The notes: a model not told the origin generated them from the sequence alone. DNA of 18,468 nt from JBBUX01 sp037445775 (GCA_037445775.1 JBBIJX010000032.1:1-18468); one strand, 5' to 3'. Positions 7,065 through 14,960 are shown, numbered from the stretch's first letter. Translations and numbers: made by a program.

Positions 7065-7654
7065 CAGGACAGCTCCTCGTGCGCGGGCGCCGGTGCGTCA
7101 AGCAGCTCACGCAACCGCTCGAAGTCGGCCTCAAGGCTCGCGCGCTTCGTTCGGTCGTATATGGCTGCGGCCGGGTGGAACACGGGCAGCACCGTGAAGC
7201 GGCCTGCCGTACGCGGCACGCCTCTGAGCCTCGAGATCGGCTCGTCCGTCCTGAGAACAAAGCGCGAGGCGAAGTTGCCTAGCGTCACGAGGATTCCGGG
7301 GCCGATCACGCGGATCTGCTCGCGCAGGAACGGCGTGCAGGTCTCGATCTCATCGGGCAACGGGTCGCGGTTGTTCGGCGGGCGGCACTTCAGGATATTG
7401 GCGATGTAGACCTCGGAGCGCGTGAGTCCCGCGTGCGCAAGCAGCTCATCAAGCAACTGCCCGGCGGCGCCAACGAACGGCTCGCCCTTCGCGTCCTCGG
7501 TACGGCCCGGCGCCTCGCCTATCAACATGACGCGCGCGGTTGGGTTCCCAACGCCGAAAACGAGGTGCGTGCGGGTGGCCGCCAGAGCGCAGCGCTGACA
7601 GTCGCCAAGCACCGCCGCCACGTCTTCGAGGCTTGCGCAGCCAAGCGCGTCCAC
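7064..7654 (-). CDS. Uracil-DNA glycosylase, family 4 (iron-sulfur type)
   Basis: A 196-residue base-excision enzyme that removes uracil from DNA. Family-4 signatures are GEAPGRTEDAKGEPFVGAAG (residues 46-65), NILKCRPPNNRDP and the HPAAAI motif (His160). Four cysteines, Cys19, Cys22 (CQRC), Cys90 and Cys106, are placed as expected for the [4Fe-4S] cluster. The open frame continues upstream across the nitroreductase gene with an arginine-rich translation, so I chose the GTG at 7654, which has an AGGAAGG ribosome site at 7664-7670 and puts the first Cys pair at the usual distance from the N-terminus. It begins 14 bases after the nitroreductase stop and overlaps tsaE by one base (TGATG), so it is probably cotranscribed with both. 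Confidence 0.93.
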   Translation of the reverse strand: MDALGCASLEDVAAVLGDCQRCALAATRTHLVFGVGNPTARVMLIGEAPGRTEDAKGEPFVGAAGQLLDELLAHAGLTRSEVYIANILKCRPPNNRDPLPDEIETCTPFLREQIRVIGPGILVTLGNFASRFVLRTDEPISRLRGVPRTAGRFTVLPVFHPAAAIYDRTKRASLEADFERLRELLDAPAPAHEELS

Positions 7655-7663
7655 CGGGCGCCG

Positions 7664-7670
7664 CCTTCCT
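7664..7670 (-). promoter_or_regulatory. Ribosome binding site deciding the glycosylase start
   Basis: AGGAAGG on the minus strand, 9 bases before the GTG at 7654 and overlapping the nitroreductase stop codon. It supports this start over the much longer upstream frame. Confidence 0.65.
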
Positions 7671-8184
7671 ACAGATACGTTGTGATCTCGGAGAGCGGGC
7701 GGCGCGACGGGCGGCCCGCGGACTCCGCAGAATAGCCCACCGGGATGATCGCGACCGGCGACAGCGGTCTCTGCAGCCCGATCGCGTCGCGGACCGCATC
7801 TTCGTCGAACGCGCCGATCCAGCAGGTCGACAGCCCCTGATCGACCGCCGCGAGCAGGATGTGGGCGGTGGCGGCAGCAGTGTCTTGGAGTGCATAGAGG
7901 TACTCGCCGCGGTCGCCGTAGCGCGCGGCGCAAGGCCGGGGGTCGACGCTCACGACGATCACGACGGGCGCCGCGGTCGCCCACCGCTGCGCAAGCGCAG
8001 CGGAGAGACGCTCACGCGCAGCCAGGCTGCGCACCACCGTGAAGCGCCACGGCTGGATGTTGCCGGCCGTGGGAGCGGCTACAGCCGCCTCGAGCAGCTT
8101 CTGCACGTCGGATTCTGAGACATCGAGCTTAGTATTGAAGTGCCGTACGCTCCGGCGTCCGGCCACGACTTGCGTGAACTCCAC
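7669..8184 (-). CDS. Nitroreductase family protein (FMN-dependent oxidoreductase)
   Basis: A 171-residue protein of the FMN-binding nitroreductase fold, which typically reduces nitro compounds, quinones or related substrates with NAD(P)H; the natural substrate cannot be told. Visible marks are the N-terminal VVAGRRSVRHF, which binds the FMN phosphate, and APTAGNIQPWRFTVV (residues 38-51). The later segment ILLAAVDQGLSTCWIGAF and IIPVGYSAE complete the family pattern. The frame is open to an ATG at 8259, but I chose the GTG at 8184 because a GAGAGGG ribosome site sits 6 bases before it and the family normally begins just before the RRSVR motif. A possible -10 box overlaps the 8259 ATG, which also favours the downstream start. 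An ATG at 8241 is a further alternative. Confidence 0.85.
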   Translation of the reverse strand: MEFTQVVAGRRSVRHFNTKLDVSESDVQKLLEAAVAAPTAGNIQPWRFTVVRSLAARERLSAALAQRWATAAPVVIVVSVDPRPCAARYGDRGEYLYALQDTAAATAHILLAAVDQGLSTCWIGAFDEDAVRDAIGLQRPLSPVAIIPVGYSAESAGRPSRRPLSEITTYL

Positions 8185-8190
8185 TTCATG

Positions 8191-8197
8191 CCCTCTC
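8191..8197 (-). promoter_or_regulatory. Ribosome binding site deciding the nitroreductase start
   Basis: GAGAGGG on the minus strand, 6 bases before the GTG at 8184. No comparable site precedes the upstream ATG codons at 8241 and 8259. Confidence 0.55.
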
Positions 8198-8257
8198 GAC
8201 GGCGAACCACCCTCACGTACGGCGGCACGAGTCTGTGCCATTTCGAGTCCGCGCCAC

Positions 8258-8263
8258 ATTCTA
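8258..8263 (-). promoter_or_regulatory. Possible -10 box for the nitroreductase transcript
   Basis: TAGAAT on the minus strand, identical to the -10 of the groES promoter, about 75 bases before the chosen GTG start. No good -35 hexamer is visible 16-18 bases upstream, so this is a weak call. Confidence 0.3.
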
Positions 8264-8336
8264 GCCGAACGCGTCGCAGCGGCGTCCCGGCCTTCCGCCT
8301 CGCAGGGATGCGCGCATCACCGTCGAACAGAGCACA

Positions 8337-8343
8337 GGGGAGG
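8337..8343 (+). promoter_or_regulatory. Ribosome binding site of the plus-strand hypothetical gene
   Basis: GGGGAGG, 6 bases before the ATG at 8350. It is the main reason to place the start there and not at upstream codons of the same frame. Confidence 0.65.
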
Positions 8344-8349
8344 TGTGCG

Positions 8350-8688
8350 ATGTACGACCGTCAACCACGCGTAAGCGATGAGGACCTTGGCATCCGCGCA
8401 TTCAAGGTCAAGCGGGCCAAGTCCGTCGAGCGCGCGATCGAGCGGCTGCGGCACGGACTCGGCGACTCGTGGAAGGACCTCACTGAGGAGGAGATCGAGG
8501 AGCTCGAATGGGTCCTGGGTGAGCTCTGGGCCTTCGTCAGCCGCCCCGAGTGGGAGGCGATGCGCTTCGGTCACATGAGCATGGGTGACGCGGTCCGGAT
8601 GCTTTCGCTGGGCAGCCAACTGAGGCGGCATGCGCGCCCGAGCACCGAGATCCTTGCCGACGTCCAGGCCCTCGTCAAGACCGACTGA
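8350..8688 (+). CDS. Hypothetical protein, only plus-strand gene
   Basis: A 112-residue protein I do not recognise. The ATG at 8350 has a GGGGAGG ribosome site. The sequence is charged and probably mostly helical: a basic segment RAFKVKRAKSVERAIERL (residues 16-33), an acidic helix LTEEEIEELEWVLGELWAFV (44-63), and a third part with MSMGDAVRMLSLGSQL. There is no signal peptide, membrane segment or cysteine. It is divergent from the nitroreductase gene (165 bases apart) and convergent with atpD, ending 16 bases from its stop. The opposite-strand frame at 8317-8631 lacks a convincing ribosome site and looks like a shadow. Codon use is GC-rich at third positions like its neighbours, which supports real coding. 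Function is unknown. Confidence 0.75.
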   Translation: MYDRQPRVSDEDLGIRAFKVKRAKSVERAIERLRHGLGDSWKDLTEEEIEELEWVLGELWAFVSRPEWEAMRFGHMSMGDAVRMLSLGSQLRRHARPSTEILADVQALVKTD

Positions 8689-8704
8689 GGCGACGCCGGG
8701 ACGG

Positions 8705-9355
8705 TCAGCGGACCTGCTGCGCCTGCTTCTTCTTCTCGATCTTCTTCTTGACCTTCTTCAGGCGGAAGAGGTCTTCGCGTGCGCGCTCGTCGAGTGTCTG
8801 CCGGATGTAGACGACCTGTTCACGCAGCGCAGGGACTGTGACCTGCTCGAGCGCATTGACGCGCCGGTTCGTCTTGTTGATCTCCTCGCCCAGCCGCTTG
8901 AGCCGCGTCTCGATGTCGGCGTACTCGATGATCACATCGAGGATGCGCTCGAACTTGTCGGCGGTCTCATCGACGCGGGACGACACCCCCGTGACTGAGT
9001 ACCCCCGCGTGAACGACGACTTGATGGGGCTCGCGCCCTTGGTCACCACCGGGACGGCGACGCCCATGATCTTCGTACCGGCCATGCCGACAACGATCTC
9101 GCCCTTCGTGGCGAGCGCAGCCGAACGGATCGCTACCGCTCCGTCGACCGCCTTGGCGGTGGTGAGGGCGAACTGAGCCTCGGAGACGCTGCGCTGCAAC
9201 GATTCGGACAGTTGCAGTGTCTCGTCCATGACGCCCATGAACTCGATGAGCAGCGCATCGCGCTTCTGCTTGAGCAGCTCCATACCCTGCTCGGCCAGCT
9301 GGATCTGGCTTCGCCGTTCGAGCAGCTCAGCTCTGGTTGGGCGTACTTCCTCCAC
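8705..9355 (-). CDS. atpD: V/A-type ATPase subunit D
   Basis: A 216-residue central-stalk subunit that turns inside the A3B3 head and links it to the membrane ring. The N-terminus VRPTRAELLERRSQIQLAEQGMELLKQKRDALL is a typical long coiled-coil start of this family, and the C-terminal part (ALEQVTVPALREQVVYIRQTLDERAREDLFRLKKVKKK) forms the partner helix; it ends in a lysine-rich tail. The start is a GTG at 9355, preceded by AGGGGGC and lying 9 bases after the atpB stop. It is the last gene of the ATPase operon. Note that the name atpD here follows the A/V-type convention and is not the F-type beta subunit. Confidence 0.95.
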   Translation of the reverse strand: MEEVRPTRAELLERRSQIQLAEQGMELLKQKRDALLIEFMGVMDETLQLSESLQRSVSEAQFALTTAKAVDGAVAIRSAALATKGEIVVGMAGTKIMGVAVPVVTKGASPIKSSFTRGYSVTGVSSRVDETADKFERILDVIIEYADIETRLKRLGEEINKTNRRVNALEQVTVPALREQVVYIRQTLDERAREDLFRLKKVKKKIEKKKQAQQVR

Positions 9356-9364
9356 TGTCGCCCC

Positions 9365-10816
9365 CTACAGCGTGTCAGCGGTCCCGAGCTCCTCGTGCCG
9401 GCTGCCGGCCACGCTCGGGTGGTAGGTATCGATGAAGTCGCGCACCCGCTTGAGCTCGCCCATCGGCAAGCCGGCCATCATCTCCCAGCCTATGTCGAGG
9501 GTCTGCTCGATGCTGCGCCCCTCCTGGCCTTGCCCCACGATGCGGGCCTCGAACTCGTCAGCGAACCGCAGGTAGCTGCGGTCGATGTCGGAGAGCGCCT
9601 CCTCACCCACGATTGCGACAAGCTTGCGCAGGTCGCGACCTTGCGCGTAAGCGGCATAGAGCTGGTTCGCCACTGCGCGGTGATCCTCGCGGGTCTTGTC
9701 CGCACCGATGCCCAGGTTCATGAGCCGGGACAGGCAGGGCAGCGTGTCGATGGGCGGGTAGACGCCGCGCCGGTGCAGCTGGCGCGATAGCACGATCTGC
9801 CCTTCGGTGATGTAGCCCGTGAGGTCGGGGATGGGGTGGGTGATGTCGTCATCTGGCATCGACAGGATGGGAAGCTGCGTGACCGACCCCTTGCGCCCCT
9901 TGATGCGGCCGGCGCGCTCGTAGATCGTCGAGAGGTCCGTGTACATGTAGCCCGGGTAGCCGCGGCGCCCCGGCACCTCTTCGCGAGCTGTCGAGACCTC
10001 GCGCAACGCCTCGCAGTAGTTCGTCATGTCGGACAGCACGACGAGCACCTGCAGGTCCTTCTCGAACGCGAGGTACTCCGCGACGGTGAGTGCGCAGCGC
10101 GGCGTGAGCAACCGCTCGACGGTGGGGTCGTCCGCGAGGTTGAGGAAGAAAACGACGCGCTCGAGCGCGCCCGTCTCCTCGAACTGTTGTGTGAAGTACG
10201 CCGCTTCTCGGTGCGTGATGCCCATCGCGCCGAACACGATGGCGAACTCCTCGCCGGACTTGACGCGCGCCTGGCGGATGATCTGGGCCGCGAGTTCGTT
10301 GGCGGGCAGACCCGACCCGGAGAAGATGGGCAACTTCTGGCCGCGCACGAGCGTGTTGAGCCCGTCGATCGCGCTGATCCCGGTCTCGATGAAGTCCGCT
10401 GGCTGCTCACGCGTGTACGGGTTGATGGGCGCACCGGTGATGTCGAGACGCATCTCGGGGATGATAGGCGCGCCGCCATCGATAGGCTTGCCCGTGCCGT
10501 TGAGCACGCGTCCCAGCAGTTCGCCCGAGACGTTGATCTTGGCGACCTCCTCGAGGAAGCGCACCTCCGTCTTGGCGATATCAATGCCCTGGGTGCCCTC
10601 GAACACCTGGATGACCGCGGTGTCACCGGACACCTCAAGCACCTGACCGGAGCGCCTTCCGCCGTCCGGCATGATGATGGCCACCATCTCGTTGTAGGCG
10701 ACGTTGTGCACGTCCTCGACGAAGATGAGCGGTCCGGTGACGTAGCTCAACGTCCGATAGTCAACCGACATGAGCGACTGTCTGACGGGGGCGGCGGTGA
10801 CGGCTGCGTCACTCAT
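9365..10816 (-). CDS. atpB: V/A-type ATPase subunit B (non-catalytic)
   Basis: A 483-residue subunit that alternates with A in the hexameric head. It has the beta-barrel start YRTLSYVTGPLIFVEDV and the nucleotide-domain segments RGQKLPIFSGSGLPANELA, where the P-loop lysine is absent as expected for the non-catalytic subunit, FFLNLADDPTVERLLTPR, and SDMTNYCEALREVSTAREE. GRKGSVTQLPILSMPDDD also fits. The ATG at 10816 follows the atpA stop with no gap (TAGATG), and a GAGGTG ribosome site is embedded in the last atpA codons. The first 15 residues (SDAAVTAAPVRQSL) extend the usual N-terminus; a start at the second Met (MSVDYRTL) would remove them but has no ribosome site. Confidence 0.98.
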   Translation of the reverse strand: MSDAAVTAAPVRQSLMSVDYRTLSYVTGPLIFVEDVHNVAYNEMVAIIMPDGGRRSGQVLEVSGDTAVIQVFEGTQGIDIAKTEVRFLEEVAKINVSGELLGRVLNGTGKPIDGGAPIIPEMRLDITGAPINPYTREQPADFIETGISAIDGLNTLVRGQKLPIFSGSGLPANELAAQIIRQARVKSGEEFAIVFGAMGITHREAAYFTQQFEETGALERVVFFLNLADDPTVERLLTPRCALTVAEYLAFEKDLQVLVVLSDMTNYCEALREVSTAREEVPGRRGYPGYMYTDLSTIYERAGRIKGRKGSVTQLPILSMPDDDITHPIPDLTGYITEGQIVLSRQLHRRGVYPPIDTLPCLSRLMNLGIGADKTREDHRAVANQLYAAYAQGRDLRKLVAIVGEEALSDIDRSYLRFADEFEARIVGQGQEGRSIEQTLDIGWEMMAGLPMGELKRVRDFIDTYHPSVAGSRHEELGTADTL

Positions 10817-12577
10817 CTAGTACACCTCGATTCCGGAGATGTCCTCGGAGACTTTCCTGCACAGAACGCCCATCCGTTCGACGGCTTCGTCGTGAGGCGT
10901 GGTCTTCAGCCCCGCGATCTCCTCGCGAACGGGAAGTTCCAAGATGTTGTGGAGCGCGACCCCCTGGCTGAGCGCCGCCGTCGCGGCGTCATTGAACGTG
11001 AGGATCGTCTTCAGGAGCCAGTACGCTTTCTCGGGGGGACAGTACGCATCGACCTCGTCGAACGCGAACTGTTGGAGGAAGTCCTCGCGAAGCATGCGGG
11101 CGATCTCGAGTGTGAGCTTCTCCGATTCTGGCAGCGCGTCGGGACCGACCAGCTGTACGATCTCTTGCAGTTCGGTCTCCTTCTGGAGCACCGACATCGC
11201 GCGCTCGCGGTACTCACCCCAGTCGGGAGCGACGTTGTCGACGTACCAGCCGCTCACCTGGCCCAGGAACAGCGTGTAGCTCTTCGTCCAGCTGATAGCC
11301 GGGAAGTGGCGCCGGTGCGCGAGCGACGTGTCGAGCGCCCAGAAGGCGCCCGTCACACGCAGTGAGTTCTGCGTCATCGGCTCGGACATGTCGCCGCCGG
11401 CCGGCGAGACCGCACCGACCATCGTGACGGACCCGACGCGGTCGTCATCCTCGCTGCCGAGCGGCTTGACCCGGCCGCTGCGCTCGTAGAACGCGGCGAG
11501 CCGCGTCGCAAGGTATGCGGGATAGCCCTCTTCGCCGGGCATCTCCTCGAGGCGGCCGGACACCTCTCTGAGCGCCTCGCCCCACCGGCTCGTGGAGTCC
11601 GCCATCATGGCCACGTTGTAGCCCATGTCGCGGTAGTACTCGGCGAGCGTCGCCCCCACATAGATCGACGCCTCACGGGCGGCCACCGGCATGTTCGACG
11701 TGTTCGCGACGAGCACCGTCCGGTCCATGAGCGGTGCGTCGTTGCGCGGGTCATCGAGATGCGGGAACTCGGTGAGGACCTCGGTCATCTCGTTGCCGCG
11801 CTCGCCGCAGCCGATGTAGACGATGATGTCGACGTCGGCCCACTTGGCGAGCGACTGCTGCGTGACCGTCTTGCCCGTGCCGAAGCCACCCGGAATGATC
11901 GCGTTGCCGCCTAGGGCGATCGGGAAGAACGTGTCGAGGATGCGCATCCCGGTTGTGAATGGCGTGGTCGGGTCAAGCTTGCGGATGTAGGGCCGCCCGC
12001 GCCGCACCGGCCACTGCTGCGCGAGGCGCAGCTCTGTACCGTCGTCGAGCGCCGCGATCACGTCATCGACCGTGTAGTCGCCAGCTGCGACGATGGTCGC
12101 GATCTTCGCCGGTTTGGCGGTTGGCGGAACCATCGCCTTGTGGATGATCGTCTTGCCCTCGGGGACCGTTCCGAGCACCGATCCCGGCTCGACCGCGTCA
12201 CCCGCCGCGGCCGTGGGCGTGAACGCCCACTTCCTGGTCCGATCGAGCGCGGAGGCGACGGTGCCTCGCTCGATGAAGTCGCCGCTTTCTGCGGCGACCA
12301 CCGGCAGCGGGCGTTGCACGCCGTCGTAGATGGACGCGAGAAGCCCCGGTCCGAGCTCGACCATCAGGGGTCCCTCGGTCGACTCGACGACTTCGCCGAC
12401 CTTGAGCCCCGAGGTGTCCTCGTAGACCTGGATCGTTGCCGTGTCGCCCTCAAGGCGAATGACCTCGCCCATAAGGCCTTCGGCGCCGACGCGCACGATG
12501 TCATACATCCTGGCGCCAGTCATGCCCTCGGCGACAGCGACCGGTCCGGTAATCTTGGATATCGTTCCGGCAATCAT
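10817..12577 (-). CDS. atpA: V/A-type ATPase subunit A (catalytic)
   Basis: A 586-residue catalytic subunit that binds and hydrolyses or makes ATP. The Walker A motif GGFGTGKT spans residues 230-237 (Lys236, Thr237), and the catalytic glutamate is Glu259 in CGERGNEMTEVL. The family-specific bulge domain inserted between the N-terminal barrel and the P-loop domain (about residues 110-190, with GSVLGTVPEG) is present and distinguishes it from F-type beta. The segments MMADSTSRWGEALREVSGRL and LPGEEGYPAYLATRLAAFYE fit the family apart from minor changes. The ATG at 12577 abuts the atpF stop (TAGATG), with GAGGCGGGG as its ribosome site. No inteins, which interrupt this gene in some archaea, are seen. 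Confidence 0.98.
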   Translation of the reverse strand: MIAGTISKITGPVAVAEGMTGARMYDIVRVGAEGLMGEVIRLEGDTATIQVYEDTSGLKVGEVVESTEGPLMVELGPGLLASIYDGVQRPLPVVAAESGDFIERGTVASALDRTRKWAFTPTAAAGDAVEPGSVLGTVPEGKTIIHKAMVPPTAKPAKIATIVAAGDYTVDDVIAALDDGTELRLAQQWPVRRGRPYIRKLDPTTPFTTGMRILDTFFPIALGGNAIIPGGFGTGKTVTQQSLAKWADVDIIVYIGCGERGNEMTEVLTEFPHLDDPRNDAPLMDRTVLVANTSNMPVAAREASIYVGATLAEYYRDMGYNVAMMADSTSRWGEALREVSGRLEEMPGEEGYPAYLATRLAAFYERSGRVKPLGSEDDDRVGSVTMVGAVSPAGGDMSEPMTQNSLRVTGAFWALDTSLAHRRHFPAISWTKSYTLFLGQVSGWYVDNVAPDWGEYRERAMSVLQKETELQEIVQLVGPDALPESEKLTLEIARMLREDFLQQFAFDEVDAYCPPEKAYWLLKTILTFNDAATAALSQGVALHNILELPVREEIAGLKTTPHDEAVERMGVLCRKVSEDISGIEVY

Positions 12578-12910
12578 CTATCCCCGCCTCAGTGTGATGT
12601 CGAACCCGATCGCGCGTCGAATGAGCCGCGCGAGGTACGCCTTATGGTCTTCTCCGATCGCAAGCTTCTCGCGAATGGGCAGCGAGATGACGAGCGGACG
12701 GTAGATGCTGTCGATCCGACGCTGCGTGCGGCTGTCAATCGCCGCCATCATCTGCTCGTTGACCGCGATGATGCCGGCGCCCTCATCGTCGAGCAGGCCG
12801 TTAAGCTTCTCGCGCACCGCATCGAGCGTCTCGGCCACCACGACGTCGACGCCAGCGAGGCGAAACCCGTCGGCGTTGTCCGGATCGGTGAGGACGATGA
12901 GCTTATACAA
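12578..12910 (-). CDS. atpF: V/A-type ATPase subunit F
   Basis: A 110-residue central-stalk subunit that associates with D and modulates coupling. Family features are the Rossmann-like start YKLIVLTDPDNADGFRLAGV and the segment GIIAVNEQMMAAID, ending in a helix that contacts the head. The start is TTG at 12910, inside the end of atpC (8-base overlap), supported by a strong AGGAGGG ribosome site at 12920-12926 that is itself part of the last atpC codons. It ends directly against atpA. The TTG may keep expression low relative to the A and B subunits, but this is inference. Confidence 0.93.
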   Translation of the reverse strand: MYKLIVLTDPDNADGFRLAGVDVVVAETLDAVREKLNGLLDDEGAGIIAVNEQMMAAIDSRTQRRIDSIYRPLVISLPIREKLAIGEDHKAYLARLIRRAIGFDITLRRG

Positions 12911-14003
12911 GGATGAGCTCCCTCCTCATGCGCTCGACCGGCATGCCCACGGCGATGCCGCGGGCAACGATGCGGACGTTCGTGACCTCGTTGTTCTTGC
13001 TCCAGAGGTACGCGATGGGAATCCCGACGCCGAGAGGGTCCCCACCACCAAGCGCGATCGCCTTGCGTGTGAGGAAGTCCTCAAGTGCGCGCTCGAAGAC
13101 TGAGATCGACTGACTCTCCAGGTACCGCTCGGCCGCCTCCTCGAGCACCATGCCGAACCGCGACCCCTTGAGGCCATCGAGGATCTCATCGACCTCGGAC
13201 ATCGCTGCGAGCTTCGAGTACAGGTCGAGCGTGACGTCCTTACCGCCTGCGAGGAAGTAGCGCTCCGCCTCCTCGGGGTCGAGGTCCGCGCGCGCGACGC
13301 GCAACACCATCAGCAGGTTCTCTATATCCACCTGCGTCGTGAGAATGCGCCGCGCGAGCGCCGCGTTAGCGCCGCGGCGCGCGAGCAGCTGCGCGGCCCA
13401 CTCCGAGTACCGGCGGTCGAGCGCCAGCTCGAAGCCGGCCAAGTCGCCGGTGCGCGCGTACTCGACGAACCCTTCGCGCAGAGCCCCGGACTGGGGAAGG
13501 CCCCATGTCATCGCCGTGTCCACGACACTGCGGATGTCCGGCTGTCTGACCAGTCCCTCCAGATCGGACTGCGAGAGCGCACCCACGGGCAGCAGGCCGT
13601 CGGCTATCTCGGTGTTCGACAGGTGCACATGCTTGCCGCGCAAGATCGTCTTGAGGTTGAAGACGTCCCAGCGGCCGAGCACCGCGCTGCAGATGTCAGC
13701 CGCCTCCTGGTTGAGGAAGCCGAACACCTTGCGATACGTCCTGACGAGGTTGTTCCGGAGCCCCTCACCGACCTCGTTCGGACCACGCCCGTGAATCAAC
13801 GCATCCTCAAGATCGACCGCGTAGTCCGTCTGCATGAGCTCTTGAACGAGTTCATGCAGGTCCGCAGATTCGGCCAGCCGCTCAAGCACGTCGCGCTTGA
13901 GCAAGCGAGATCGCATACCCCTGATGCGCGCGTTGGAGTAGCCGTAGTCGCGCTTGCCAGCGTTGGCCCGAGTCGAATCACCCATGGTGGCGGTGGGGCT
14001 CAT
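12903..14003 (-). CDS. atpC: V/A-type ATPase subunit C (d-type)
   Basis: A 366-residue, mainly helical, funnel-shaped subunit that sits between the central stalk and the membrane K ring. Family segments are YGYSNARIRGMRSRLL near the N-terminus, ADICSAVLGRWDVFNLKTIL in the middle, VDIENLLMVLRVARADLDPE, and near the C-terminus PLGVGIPIAYLWSKNNEV followed by NVRIVARGIAVGMP. The ATG at 14003 overlaps the atpE stop as ATGA. A second Met at residue 7 is an alternative start that would remove only a few residues. Its 3' end carries the ribosome site and start codon of atpF. Confidence 0.95.
   Translation of the reverse strand: MSPTATMGDSTRANAGKRDYGYSNARIRGMRSRLLKRDVLERLAESADLHELVQELMQTDYAVDLEDALIHGRGPNEVGEGLRNNLVRTYRKVFGFLNQEAADICSAVLGRWDVFNLKTILRGKHVHLSNTEIADGLLPVGALSQSDLEGLVRQPDIRSVVDTAMTWGLPQSGALREGFVEYARTGDLAGFELALDRRYSEWAAQLLARRGANAALARRILTTQVDIENLLMVLRVARADLDPEEAERYFLAGGKDVTLDLYSKLAAMSEVDEILDGLKGSRFGMVLEEAAERYLESQSISVFERALEDFLTRKAIALGGGDPLGVGIPIAYLWSKNNEVTNVRIVARGIAVGMPVERMRRELILV
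12920..12926 (-). promoter_or_regulatory. Ribosome binding site of atpF inside atpC
   Basis: AGGAGGG on the minus strand, 9 bases before the TTG start of atpF, encoding Arg-Arg and part of the next codon in atpC. It is the main support for a TTG start. Confidence 0.75.
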
Positions 14004-14578
14004 GCGAACAGGATCTCCGCGACGCCAGCCTGAGCCACGCCCTCGAACTTCTCGAGCCGGTCCTCCAAGGTGTTGCGACGCAGGATGCGACGGTCGTCAA
14101 AGGCGACCACGACGCCTCCCGCCGAACTGAGGTCGGTGCTGACGCGAGCGCTGCGCCCCATCTCGCTTAGGGTCTTCGTCGCGAGGTCGGCATCGGCCGG
14201 GTCGACGAGCACCTCGAACTCCCCTTCCACCCCCGTGAGCGCCTCGTCGAGGAGTGCGCGGAAGAGCGCCGGGTACACCGGACGCGCACGCACGTCGCCG
14301 AGCTCGGCGTGTGCTCGGGCGAACACGTCAGCGACGGCTCGCTCCTTCGCGGATGCGATCCGCTTACGCACGTCGAGCCGCACCGTGTTGAGTGTCTGCA
14401 TGCTCCGCTGGCGCGCACGCTCCTGCGCCTCAGCGACCTGTGTCTCACGTGCGAGGTCCGCCTCGCGCTCCGCATCCTCAAGAATGGATTGCGCGTGTTC
14501 CTTCGCCTCCGCGAGAACCGCCTCGACGTCCTTGTCTGCCTGCTCTTCGAGCGCTCTGAAGATATCCTCGAGTGCCAC
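14000..14578 (-). CDS. atpE: V/A-type ATPase subunit E (peripheral stalk)
   Basis: A 192-residue peripheral-stalk subunit that pairs with the G/H-type subunit and holds the head still. Residues 1 to about 100 form an alanine- and glutamate-rich coiled coil (EDIFRALEEQADKDVEAVL, EHAQSILEDAERE), followed by a globular C-terminal domain (ALLDEALTGVEGEFEVLVDP, DDRRILRRNTLEDRLEKF) that contacts subunit B. The start is GTG at 14578 with a GGGAG ribosome site about 7 bases upstream. It lies 49 bases after atpK, the largest gap within the downstream part of the operon, and overlaps atpC by four bases (ATGA). Confidence 0.93.
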   Translation of the reverse strand: MALEDIFRALEEQADKDVEAVLAEAKEHAQSILEDAEREADLARETQVAEAQERARQRSMQTLNTVRLDVRKRIASAKERAVADVFARAHAELGDVRARPVYPALFRALLDEALTGVEGEFEVLVDPADADLATKTLSEMGRSARVSTDLSSAGGVVVAFDDRRILRRNTLEDRLEKFEGVAQAGVAEILFA

Positions 14579-14627
14579 GGCGAGGGCTCCCTTCGTGCAA
14601 TCTGGCGACCTTCGTCAGCGAGCCCCG

Positions 14628-14960
14628 TCAGGTCCCGTTGATCAGGATCGCGGACACGAAGCCGAGCAGCACGATGACCTCAGGAAGCGCCTGCAGCGTG
14701 ATGATCCAGATTGATATCTCCGGACGTTCCGCCAGTGCGCCGGCACCTGCAGAGCCGATCTTCGCCTGCGCATAGCCGGCGCCCAGAGCGGCCAGTCCCA
14801 TCGCGAGTCCTGCCCCGATGGCCCTCGCCGCGAGCGTCTGCCACGCCTCAGCGCCTCCGCCCTCGGCGGCGGCATCTGCGGCGAACGCCACCATTGGAAC
14901 GAGCATGGCCGAAAGAAACACACTGCTGAATACCCACTTCGCGAGCCGCGTCTTGATCAT
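14628..14960 (-). CDS. atpK: V/A-type ATPase subunit K (membrane rotor ring proteolipid)
   Basis: A 110-residue proteolipid. Residues 1-27 look like a signal-type leader (MIKTRLAKWVFSSVFLSAML then VPMVAFA), followed by a short Ala/Glu/Gly stretch and a single two-helix hairpin (about 45-68 and 83-107). The hairpin carries GLAALGAGYAQAKIGSAGAG, the loop AERPE, and the ion-carrying Glu94 in LQALPEVIVLLGF. This layout (leader plus one hairpin) is like the Thermus subunit and unlike the four-helix Enterococcus type. The residue after Glu94 is Val, not the Ser or Thr usual in sodium rings, so proton coupling is the likelier guess. The ATG at 14960 overlaps the atpI stop (ATGA). Confidence 0.95.
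   Translation of the reverse strand: MIKTRLAKWVFSSVFLSAMLVPMVAFAADAAAEGGGAEAWQTLAARAIGAGLAMGLAALGAGYAQAKIGSAGAGALAERPEISIWIITLQALPEVIVLLGFVSAILINGT

Noticed and set aside
7655..7984. Upstream extension of the uracil-DNA glycosylase to 7984
   Set aside because: The extension overlaps the nitroreductase gene in another frame and has an arginine-rich translation without family similarity.
9836..11365. 509-residue plus-strand frame opposite atpB and atpA
   Set aside because: It is antisense to two well-supported ATPase genes, with the same biased composition; a codon-use shadow.
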